DNA from: JANMMJ01 sp964543235
GTDB taxonomy: Bacteria; Pseudomonadota; Alphaproteobacteria; Rhizobiales; Aestuariivirgaceae
Reading direction: 5' to 3'
Assembly: GCA_964543235.1 (NCBI GenBank)
Contig: CAZIXE010000006.1
Span: forward strand, 22,056 to 86,055
DNA: 64,000 nucleotides
Shown here: in pieces, positions 1-8,000 of the stretch
Layout: every line of letters begins with the position of its first letter
Numbering within the stretch: the stretch's first letter is position 1
Notes under the pieces: generated by a model
The model's database searches: none
What the model was told of the DNA's origin: nothing
What the model saw: the letters and a program-made list of their open reading frames with translations, nothing else
Program-made: the position numbers and the translations under genes

Positions 1-1
1 T

Positions 2-355
2 GACACCGGCGCGGTCCTCGCCGGCACAACGGAGAACTGGAAGGACTCCTGGTATTACTCGATCGGGGCAGAGTATTCAGTTACGGACAAGCTAAAAGTG
101 CGCGGCGGCTTTGCCTACGAGAACTCATCGGTGCCAGATGCGACACGGACTCCGCGGGTCCCCGACAATGACCGCTACTGGCTGTCGGCGGGAGCCAGCT
201 ACAAGCTCAATGACTGGATCACCGCCAGTGCCGCCTACAGCTATGTCTTGATGGAGGACGGCGACATCAGCCTTACGGCACCACCCTCCAACCTCGATGC
301 CACGTTCAAGCAGCACTTCCATATCATTTCGGCGGGTGCGACGCTGGACTGGTAG
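2..355 (+). CDS. FadL/OmpP1-type outer membrane porin, C-terminal end only
   Basis: The reading frame is open from the left edge and ends at a TAG, giving about 117 C-terminal residues. The segment has alternating hydrophobic and polar beta-strands rich in Tyr and Gly, motifs such as RGGFAYENSPV-like and DNDRYWLSAG, and a terminal aromatic residue (SAGATLDW). These are typical of the last strands of the OmpP1/FadL beta-barrel, which takes long-chain fatty acids and other hydrophobic compounds across the outer membrane; a final Trp or Phe is the usual recognition signal for the BAM complex. The N-terminal plug and signal peptide lie outside the window, so substrate and completeness cannot be judged. 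The next gene points the other way and its stop codon is 6 bases away. Confidence 0.85.
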   Translation, partial: DTGAVLAGTTENWKDSWYYSIGAEYSVTDKLKVRGGFAYENSSVPDATRTPRVPDNDRYWLSAGASYKLNDWITASAAYSYVLMEDGDISLTAPPSNLDATFKQHFHIISAGATLDW

Positions 356-361
356 GCAGCA

Positions 362-712
362 TCAGCGGCTGGCGTTTCGCTCGGCAAGGAAACGCTCAAA
401 CTCGCTGCGATCCCGTGCATCGCGGAGCTTCTGGACATAGGCTGCGAAGGCTGCTTCCTCCTCCTCGAGGCGTTTCAGTGTCTCTGCCTTGTAGGAGTCG
501 AAGGCGGCATTGCCGCTTGAGCCCGGGCCGGGCTTGCGCCTGAGCCATGCCTTGACTTCCTCCGCGGCATTGTCGAGGAGCCCGTCGATACTCCCGCCCC
601 AGAGTATGTAGCCGATGGCCAGCAGCCCCAAAGGCCACCAGACGACAAAGCCCATGATGACCGCAAAGATGGCGAGAGGTGTCCAGCGGCGCTGACGTGA
701 CTGCGTGGTCAT
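362..712 (-). CDS. DUF2852 family small membrane protein
   Basis: A 116-residue protein with one hydrophobic stretch at about residues 11-38 (a WTPLAIFAVIMGF-type helix continuing through WWPLGLLAIGYILWG), followed by a charged helical tail (FDSYKAETLKRLEEEE, then FERFLAER). This layout, a Trp/Pro-rich membrane segment plus a Glu/Arg-rich C-terminal helix, matches the alphaproteobacterial DUF2852 family, whose role is unknown. It probably sits in the inner membrane with the helix in the cytoplasm. It is divergent from the dehydratase gene at 798 across an 85-base gap that must hold both promoters. The family call rests on recall of its pattern; no catalytic residues are apparent. Confidence 0.75.
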   Translation of the reverse strand: MTTQSRQRRWTPLAIFAVIMGFVVWWPLGLLAIGYILWGGSIDGLLDNAAEEVKAWLRRKPGPGSSGNAAFDSYKAETLKRLEEEEAAFAAYVQKLRDARDRSEFERFLAERNASR

Positions 713-797
713 GGTGGGTGCCTCCTCGTGTCAAGTCTCCCCACCATGTGGTTGCTCCGTTTACATCTTCAAGAGCCTCGCGTAGTTTCCCGCGCCC

Positions 798-1781
798 ATG
801 GCCCAAGCACTTCCCGATGTTTCCGATATCGAAGCCGCCGCTCGCCGGCTGCATGGTCTCGCCGTTCGCACACCGGTGCTGCAACATGCTGGTCTCGACG
901 CGCTGAGTGGCGGTCAGATACTTGTGAAGGCCGAAAGCCTGCAGCGAACGGGATCGTTCAAGATCCGGGGGGCGTGGAACTGCATTTCGCAACTGCCGGA
1001 GGACGCGGTGCGCCGCGGCGTCGTCGCCTATTCTTCCGGAAATCATGCGCAAGGCGTTGCCGCTGCGGCACAACTGCGTGGCTTGCCAGCAACGATCGTG
1101 ATGCCGGCCGACACGCCGGAGATCAAGAAGGCCAGCACGGAAGGCTTCGGAGCACGCATTGTGCTCTACGACCGCAACAGCGAGAGTCGGGAAGAGATCG
1201 CCGCCCGGCTGGTCGAGGAGAGCGGAGCCTATCTGGTGCCGCCTTTCGAGCATCGTGACATTATCGCCGGCCAGGGCACGGTGGGACTTGAGCTTGCCGA
1301 CCAGGCCGCACAACAGGGGGGTCTGCTCGATGCCATCCTGGTCAGCTGCAGCGGCGGAGGGCTCGCGGCCGGAATCGCGCTTGCCATGGAGGCTCGCTCA
1401 CCACGGACGGCTGTCTATACGGTTGAGCCTGAGGGTTTCGACGACTATCGCCGCTCGCTTGCGGCGGGACGGCGGGTGCGCAACAAGAAGGCGTCCGGCT
1501 CGATCTGTGATGCCTTGCTGTCGCCGGAACCCGGCGAATTGACCTTTGCAATCAACAAGTCAAGGCTCGCAGGCGGGCTTGCAATTAGCGATGACGAGGT
1601 ACGGAGCGCAATGCGCTATGCCTTCCAGCACTTGAAGCTGGTGCTGGAACCCGGCGGCAGCGCGGCGCTCGCCGCCGTATTGAGTGGCAAGTTTGACTGC
1701 ATCGGAAGACGTATCGGCGTTATCGCCTCGGGGGGCAACGCAGATGCGCAGTTGTTCGCCGCGGTGATCGCAAGCCGTTAA
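798..1781 (+). CDS. Threonine/serine dehydratase-like PLP enzyme (fold type II)
   Basis: A 327-residue PLP enzyme without an ACT regulatory domain. The Schiff-base lysine is Lys55 in SFKIRGA, SSGNHAQG is the substrate-binding loop, and SCSGGGL is the phosphate-binding glycine loop. Enzymes of this length and pattern include catabolic threonine ammonia-lyase (L-threonine to 2-oxobutanoate), serine racemase and threo-3-hydroxyaspartate dehydratase, and sequence alone does not separate them. The lack of an ACT domain argues against the isoleucine-feedback-controlled biosynthetic IlvA. Its TAA shares four bases with the stop codon of the convergent gene on the other strand. The ATG at 798 is preferred because the family normally starts about 50 residues before the lysine. 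Confidence 0.85.
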   Translation: MAQALPDVSDIEAAARRLHGLAVRTPVLQHAGLDALSGGQILVKAESLQRTGSFKIRGAWNCISQLPEDAVRRGVVAYSSGNHAQGVAAAAQLRGLPATIVMPADTPEIKKASTEGFGARIVLYDRNSESREEIAARLVEESGAYLVPPFEHRDIIAGQGTVGLELADQAAQQGGLLDAILVSCSGGGLAAGIALAMEARSPRTAVYTVEPEGFDDYRRSLAAGRRVRNKKASGSICDALLSPEPGELTFAINKSRLAGGLAISDDEVRSAMRYAFQHLKLVLEPGGSAALAAVLSGKFDCIGRRIGVIASGGNADAQLFAAVIASR

Positions 1782-2821
1782 CCGACGGCAGAGGCCGGTA
1801 CGTCGTTGGCCAGCGGAATCTCAGCCGTTTCGCTGGTCTTGCGCCGGATGATCACCACGCGCTTGCGCTCCGGCGCCGGTTCCGTCACCGTCACTGACTT
1901 CATCGCAGCGGCCGGTGGGGATGCTGGCTGCGGTACATTCTCGACGGCGCCAGCCGCAGCCGGATCGATGGCCTGCTGTTCACCTGCCGGGGATGACGGC
2001 GTCAGGCGCTTGACAATAACATGGGCCCGCTTGGGGGCGGCATCGGGTTCGGGCGTGCGAGGTTGCACGGCCGGTTCAGGTTGGCGCGCTGGCGTGACCG
2101 GATCGCGGGCGGATGGGGCGGCAGCAGCAATAACCTTCATGGCGGGTGATGGTTTGGCGGCTGCCGGCTCGAAGATCTCCTCGTCCCGGATGAAGTAGGA
2201 GAGGCTTTCGGGTCCGGGCGGCGATGGCTTAGCGGAGCGCGGCCGTGCGCCGGTCGCCGCCGTGATACGATCGTCGAGGTGTGCCAGCAGGCCCATGGCT
2301 TTGGCGATGCGCTGGCTCAGCACGTCCTGTTTCCATGCCAGAGACTGAAGTTCGCTTGCCTGGTTTTCGATCACGGCGACGTCAGCCCTGGCCGGGTCAG
2401 CTGCCTTGAGTGACGCCGACATGCTGTTGATAGTCTCGGTCTGCGCCATCAGGGCATGGGCTGCCGATCTCGCCGACTCCGCCATCCGCTCGTAGATCTC
2501 GGCGTCATCCTGCAGGGCACCGCCATCGGGGAGCAAGTGGTTGCGGACCGAAGCGATTTCGGTCCGCGTCTTGCGGATCACCTGCAGAAGCGAATTGAGC
2601 TCGGCCGTCTCGCCAGCACCCGCCGGGGCCGCAACGGCGTGCGACAACACGGCATTCTCCAGCTTGTGAATAGCCTCCAGCAGAATCCGAGTGTCGGCAA
2701 AGCGATGGCGTTTGGCGTATTCTTCGAGGAACCATCGGCCACGCGAAGATTCCATCACGGCCTGTTCCAGCGCATCATAGTCCAGGCCCGGAAAGGCCTT
2801 TTCACTCTCAACCATACTCAC
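1778..2821 (-). CDS. Conserved hypothetical protein with helical core and disordered C-terminus
   Basis: A 347-residue protein I cannot assign. Residues about 10-60 carry a striking motif (AVMESSRGRWFLEEYAKRH followed by ADTRILLEAIHKLE) that I recall from unnamed alphaproteobacterial proteins. Residues about 75-195 are helical and polar, with heptad-like spacing, suggesting a helical bundle or coiled coil. From about residue 200 onward the chain is rich in Pro, Ala and Glu, ends with basic VVIIRRK-type segments, and is likely disordered. There is no signal peptide or membrane helix, so it is probably cytoplasmic. The helical part loosely recalls CheZ-like phosphatases, but no diagnostic catalytic motif is visible and no chemotaxis genes are nearby, so I do not claim that role. 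Confidence 0.7.
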   Translation of the reverse strand: MSMVESEKAFPGLDYDALEQAVMESSRGRWFLEEYAKRHRFADTRILLEAIHKLENAVLSHAVAAPAGAGETAELNSLLQVIRKTRTEIASVRNHLLPDGGALQDDAEIYERMAESARSAAHALMAQTETINSMSASLKAADPARADVAVIENQASELQSLAWKQDVLSQRIAKAMGLLAHLDDRITAATGARPRSAKPSPPGPESLSYFIRDEEIFEPAAAKPSPAMKVIAAAAPSARDPVTPARQPEPAVQPRTPEPDAAPKRAHVIVKRLTPSSPAGEQQAIDPAAAGAVENVPQPASPPAAAMKSVTVTEPAPERKRVVIIRRKTSETAEIPLANDVPASAVG

Positions 2822-2896
2822 GAACGACTTCCCGCAGTTGCCCTGGCCCGGCCTCCGCCGCGCCTTCCCGCCAAAGACTATTGTGGAAAACGGTGA

Positions 2897-4123
2897 ATGT
2901 TTGGTTTAGACGCGGCGTCTCGCCCGATGCCCCGACCCATGCCGGCCCGCAGTTTCGCCATCCGCGTCTCCCTGCTGTTCCTGTTCCTGTTTTTCGGGAT
3001 GGGTATCCAGCTGCCGTTTCTGCCGCTGTGGCTCAAGGACAGGGGGCTTGCGGAAACCGATATCGCAACCATTCTCGCCGCGCAGATCGCCATCCGCATC
3101 GTGTCGGCCCCAGCCGGCGCCTTCCTCGCCGATCGTCATGGCACCCGGCGGGCAATGATCCAGGGGGGAGCGCTGGCAGCGTTTGCCGCCTATGTCCTGC
3201 TCTGTTTCCTCGACGGCTTCTGGTTGCTCCTCATGGGCGTGGTGGTGGCAGGGGCCTGCTTTTCGATGATCGTGCCGTTGGCGGAAGCCCTGGCGGTCGA
3301 AGGGGCAAGCCTGCACGGTCTCGATTTCGGAAGGCTCAGGTTGTGGGGCACGCTCAGTTTCATGGCCGGCAACGTCGTCGCCGGTCTGTTGCTGGAAGTC
3401 GTACCGGTCAGCAATGTCATCGTCATGATTGCCCTGGCACAGGGAACGCTGCTGGTAGCCACGGTCTGGCTGCCGCCCGATCCGTCGGCGGCGCCAGGCG
3501 GACAAGCTGCTACGACGTTGCGCGTGTCCGATGCGTTGCGGCTGTTTGCGCATCCGGCCTTCCCGCTGTTTCTCGCTGCCGTGAGTTTCGGCCAGGCCAG
3601 CCATGCGGTCTATTACAGTTTCGGCTCGGTGCACTGGCAAGCGCTCGGGTACTCCGAGATCGTGATCGGTCTGCTGTGGCTGACGGGCGGCGTGGCGGAG
3701 GTGCTGGTGTTCGGGCTTGCCGGCAAGCCGGTGCGGATCCTGGGACCGGTGATGATCATACTGATCGGCACGGCGGGTGGCGTGCTGCGCTGGTTCGTCA
3801 CGGCAACCGATCCCATGCTTGCGCTGCTGTTTGCAGTGCAGGCGCTGCACGCGTTCTCCTTCACGCTCACGCATTTCGGGACCGTGCTCTACATTCAGCA
3901 GTTTGTGTCGCAGCCGCTGCGCAACACGGCCCAGGGTCTCTATGCGGCCCTCTCCGGCGGGCTGGCAATGAGTATTGCTACGGTCATTTCGGGCCCGCTC
4001 TATCGCGATTACGGCGGCGGTGCGTATCTGGTGATGGCGGCTGTTTCCTGTGCCGCGGTCGGGTTTGTCCTGGGGCTGCTGCGGTTCAGCCCCAGAGAGC
4101 GGGCGATGGGGGGAACATCGTAG
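2897..4123 (+). CDS. MFS transporter, PPP/MFS_1-like (3-phenylpropionate type) family
   Basis: A 408-residue polytopic protein with about 12 hydrophobic segments. The loop between segments 2 and 3 reads ADRHGTRR, the classic MFS A-motif (G/A-D-R-x-G-R-R). The RLRLWGTLSF stretch near residue 145 and the GIQLPFLPLWL start of helix 1 fit the phenylpropionate-permease-like branch (HcaT-type, MFS_1_like). It should be a proton-coupled inner-membrane carrier; the substrate is unknown. The start at 2897 gives a slightly long N-tail, and an internal ATG near 2927 or 2939 is also possible. Its last 38 bases overlap the 3' end of the convergent dipeptide epimerase gene. Import of a recycled cell-wall compound would suit that neighbour but is only a guess. 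Confidence 0.8.
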   Translation: MFGLDAASRPMPRPMPARSFAIRVSLLFLFLFFGMGIQLPFLPLWLKDRGLAETDIATILAAQIAIRIVSAPAGAFLADRHGTRRAMIQGGALAAFAAYVLLCFLDGFWLLLMGVVVAGACFSMIVPLAEALAVEGASLHGLDFGRLRLWGTLSFMAGNVVAGLLLEVVPVSNVIVMIALAQGTLLVATVWLPPDPSAAPGGQAATTLRVSDALRLFAHPAFPLFLAAVSFGQASHAVYYSFGSVHWQALGYSEIVIGLLWLTGGVAEVLVFGLAGKPVRILGPVMIILIGTAGGVLRWFVTATDPMLALLFAVQALHAFSFTLTHFGTVLYIQQFVSQPLRNTAQGLYAALSGGLAMSIATVISGPLYRDYGGGAYLVMAAVSCAAVGFVLGLLRFSPRERAMGGTS

Positions 4124-5066
4124 CGCCCTCGTAGCGAATGGCGTCCGGCCGATCGCGCTGCAGCAGGAGCGGGCCGTCGAGGTCGACATAGCTGGCGCGC
4201 TGGGCCAGCAGGAACGCCGGCGCCATGGCCAGCGAAGTCGCCAGCATGCAGCCGACCATCAACCGGAAGCCCGCCTGTTCGGCAGCGGTGGCCAGGGCCA
4301 AAGCAACTGTCAGGCCGCCGGTCTTGTCGAGCTTGATGTTGACGGCATCATAGCGCCCGGCGAGTCCCGCCAGGCTCTCAGGGCCGAGCAGCGATTCATC
4401 GGCGCAGACAGGCACGGGCCTGTCTATCTGTGCCAGAAGGCCATCCCCGCCGGCCGGGAGCGGCTGTTCAACCAGTTCTACGCCGGCGCCGGCACAGGCT
4501 GCCAGGCGCGCTTCGAGATTGGCGGGCGACCAGCCCTCATTGGCATCGACAATGAGCCGCTTTTCCGGAACCGAAGCACGCACGGCCCGCAAGCGGTCAT
4601 CATCGTCATCCTGTCCCAGCTTGAGCTTCAGAAGGTTTCGCCCCTGCGCGGCCGCTGCTGCCCGTGCCATGGCCTCCGGCGCGTCGAGGCTGATGGTGAA
4701 GGCAGTCTCGAGCGGCAAGGGCTGCGCCAGACCAGCCAACTCCCAAACCGGCCTGCCACGGCGCTTCGCTTCGAGATCCCAGAGTGCGCAATCGAGGGCA
4801 TTGCGGGCGGAAAGGGGGGCGATAGCGACACCGATGGCGTCCCGCTCGAGGCCTGTCTCAATGCGCGCCCGCGCCCGTTCGAGAGCGGCGACACTGGCCG
4901 CCGGGGTTTCGCCGTATCGCGCATAGGGGACGGCTTCGCCGCGCCCTGTGACGCCGTCCTCCTCCAGAGTGACGACGATCACTTCGACCGCCGTCTTGGT
5001 GCCCCGGGCAATGGTGAAATGGCCTGAAATTGGCCAGGTTTCAACGCCAACGGATAAGCGCCTCAT
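4086..5066 (-). CDS. L-Ala-D/L-Glu (dipeptide) epimerase, enolase superfamily
   Basis: A 326-residue muconate-lactonizing-type enolase superfamily member. The acid/base pair is visible as KLK (Lys147, Lys149) and NIKLDK (Lys245). The Mg ligands are Asp174 (VDANEGW), Glu200 (VEQPLP) and Asp223 (ADES). GCMLATS near the end is the barrel motif typical of dipeptide epimerases. The enzyme interconverts L-Ala-D-Glu and L-Ala-L-Glu so that murein tripeptide fragments can be degraded in the cytoplasm. It lies 21 bases downstream of the giant GPR-like gene on the same strand, so the two are probably cotranscribed, placing murein recycling beside polar wall growth. The exact dipeptide preference cannot be read from sequence. 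Confidence 0.87.
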   Translation of the reverse strand: MRRLSVGVETWPISGHFTIARGTKTAVEVIVVTLEEDGVTGRGEAVPYARYGETPAASVAALERARARIETGLERDAIGVAIAPLSARNALDCALWDLEAKRRGRPVWELAGLAQPLPLETAFTISLDAPEAMARAAAAAQGRNLLKLKLGQDDDDDRLRAVRASVPEKRLIVDANEGWSPANLEARLAACAGAGVELVEQPLPAGGDGLLAQIDRPVPVCADESLLGPESLAGLAGRYDAVNIKLDKTGGLTVALALATAAEQAGFRLMVGCMLATSLAMAPAFLLAQRASYVDLDGPLLLQRDRPDAIRYEGATMFPPSPALWG

Positions 5067-5087
5067 TGAATCTGGAGCCGATAGTGA

Positions 5088-8000
5088 TCAGTGGATGCGG
5101 CCGGCCGCCTGGGCGAAGAGGAGGTAGAGTTTCCCGGCCTCCGAAGCAAGGCAGGTGTCCACCATCTGCTCGCCATTGGGGCTCGCCGTGACTGTGTCGA
5201 GGAGACGTTCGAAGAGCCGGATGAAGGCGTCGACGCGGCCGCGCACTAGGCGGACGCTGCCATAGCGGCTTTGTACCGACTTCAGCAGCTTGGCGCCGCG
5301 GTGAATGTAGAGCTGATGCATGTAAACATGCGTTTCGCCCTGATTGTAACGCTTCTCGAATTCGTTGCTGAGGCTGCCATCGAGGGCTTCGACAAGATCG
5401 CGCGCGGCGCCATTGAGTTTGGCCACGAGGGATTCGATCTCGCGCGAGAGATCACGGGCCTCTGCCGGGCGGCCAGTGATCTCGCGCTTCAGATGGGGCA
5501 GGAGATCGACGGAGTCGCTGGCAGCTTCGGCCTTCAGCAGTTCATCGACCGGCTTGAGGCGCAGCGCCGCCGGCGGCAGGCCGCCGGTGTCCTCGGGATC
5601 CCGCTCCGGTTGGACTTGCTGGGCGCCCTGCGTCCTGATCATTGGAGCGGTGGACGGGGCGCCCTCAAATTTTCCCGGCCCGGTCTCCCTCGGGTGCTGC
5701 GATAGGTATATGCCCGGCCCTGACAGGTCGAGAGTGCTCGACTGGCGCTTGACAACATCGGCCAGGGCATTGAGCGCAGAAATCTGGTCGGAAACGACGC
5801 GGCGCATGGCATCGGCATTGGACCGTGTCTCCTCGGGGAGTTCCAGGATGGCGCGCCGCAGCTCATTGCGGGCGTTGTCGATGTCCTTGACAACCTGCTG
5901 GGCGGTAATGCGCATATCCTGGGCGGTCTGCTGGAAATCGGACGCAGTTACAGCCAGCATTTCATTCATCGATCGCACCGCCCGCTCATGCTGCTCGCGC
6001 AATGCTTTGGCGGCGTGCGAAATCTGGCCATCGGTGGCGATTCCGAGCTTGCGGATTTCCTGTTCCAGGGTTTCCGTTGCCGCCTCGGTCTGGTTGGCGA
6101 TGAGGCGGCCGACCTCCTTGGAACGGGCTTCGGCAGCAGCCAACGATTCTTCAATGAGGCCCATGTAATTCCGCATCATGGCATCGACATCCTGGGCCTT
6201 CTTGCCCAAGGCGCTGACCATAGCGGCAAGTTGATCCTCGCGATTGTGGAGCATCCGCTCCATTTCACTGTTGATCGCGTCCATCGACTTCTCGACGAGG
6301 CTGCTGACCTCCTCGAGGCGGTCGGACAGGCGGTGGCCGGTGGCTTCGAGCTTTCCCGTCAGTTCGTTCGCAGTGGTCTCCAGACGCTCATCAAGGGTGG
6401 ACGCGGTGGTTGCGAGCTGATCGGCAAGAAAGGCATTGGCGCTCTCGATCTGCTTTGCGAATTTTGCGCCCGAGTCCTCGAGGCGGCGCGCCGTCAGACC
6501 GGTGGTGCCGTCAAGATCCTTCTGCGCCTTGTCCATGCGGGCCACGGCGGCTGCCAGTGTGGCAGCGGTCGCCGCCTCGTGATCCTTCGCGGCCTTGTCT
6601 ATGCGGCCAACCAGGATATTGGTGGTGCGCGAGGCGGTGTTATCGATGCTGCTGGCGGCATCCTCGATGCGGCTAGCCACGAGCGTGGCGGAACGGCTGG
6701 CAACCGCATCAATCACCTTCACGACTTCACCGGCCTGTTGCGACAGGGCCGCCTCGGTCTTGACGGCTGCACCCTCCATGTCCTTCACCGCCGATGCAAG
6801 CTGCGTCGCAATGGCAGCGGCGGACCTCTCGATGGCGTCCTCGATATCGCGGGCGGTGCTGTCGGCGCGCGAAATGAGCGCATTGGTAGTGCGAGCCGTG
6901 GCGCTTTCGACGTTGCGGGTGAGATCGTCGATGCGGTTCACCAGCAAGCCGGTGGTTTGTTCGAACTGGCCGCTGATGTGCAGCGTCGTCTCGCTGAGCC
7001 CTTCGGCGAACGCATTGCTGGCCCGGCCGAGATCCTGGATGATTTGGCTCGTCGAGGTATCGATAGTGCGGGTGAACTCGGTATGAGTTGCCTCCATGCG
7101 ATTGGAAATGTCGGTCGTAACCTTTTCGAGCAGCGTGGTCGCTACGTCAAAGCGCTGGCCGAGATCTCTCGCGGTCGAGTCGATTCTCGAGAACATGGTG
7201 TTGCCGGCGCCGTCGAGCCGGTCAGCTACACTTTGGAAGGTCTGATCGAGACGCTGGGTCCATTGAGCATTGGCGGTATCCAGATGCTCATAGAGCCGGG
7301 TCGTGGTGTCCTCGAGCCGCGAGGTCATCTCGTTCGAGACCTTGTCGAGCTGCTCGGTCACGCCGCTCGCGGTATCCCGGAACGTGCCCGTCATGCGCGC
7401 CGCCGTCTCGTCCAGCTGGATGGTCAGGCGCTCGGTGTTGTCGGTAAAGAGCGAGGTCAACTCGGCCGTGGCACTGTCAAGGCGGTCGGACAGCTTCGTG
7501 GACGTGGCATCCAGCACGGCCCCGATCTGGTTGCTGGCCGCTTGCAGGCGCAGCGTCAGGTCGCCAGTGACGCCGGCAACCCGCTCCGTGACGTCCGCCG
7601 CAGTCTCGCCGACATGCTCGGTAATTCGCTGGGCGGTCTCCTCCAGCCGGCTCGACATAGCATTGGAGGTCTCGTCGAGACGCGAGAACAGACGGGAGGC
7701 TGTCTCGTCGAGCTGGGTCGACATGGCGCCCGAACTCTGTTCCAGCCGGGTGTACAGTTGCGCAGTGGTTTCCTCCAGCTTTTCAGTCATTTGCGTAGAT
7801 GACTGGTGCAGCAAGGTGAAGAGATCGTCGCGTGCCTTCGTGACGTTCTGGACGAACTCGCCCGATACGCTTATCAACTTCTCGGTTACGAGGCCGCCGG
7901 AGCTGTCGATGTTGTGAGCGAGGGCGAGCCCGGATTCCTGCAATTGCCGGCCCACGATCTCTGCAGTTTCTTTGACGTGACCGGTGATGGAGGAACTGGT

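Noticed and set aside
396..1313. Leftward open frame of 305 codons across DUF2852 and the dehydratase
   Set aside because: Runs through two better-supported genes and lacks any family pattern.
1778..2821. CheZ-like phosphatase assignment for the unnamed helical protein
   Set aside because: Only a loose helical resemblance; no diagnostic catalytic motif and no chemotaxis genes nearby.
2906..4189. Leftward open frame of 427 codons opposite the MFS gene
   Set aside because: Antisense shadow; the rightward frame has clear membrane helices and the MFS A-motif.
4050..5027. Rightward open frame of 325 codons opposite the dipeptide epimerase
   Set aside because: The leftward frame has all catalytic residues of the enolase superfamily.
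5988..7802. Long rightward open frame (604 codons) opposite the GPR-like gene
   Set aside because: It lies antisense to the hendecad coding region, and its composition simply mirrors the 33-base repeat; no start signal or recognisable domain.
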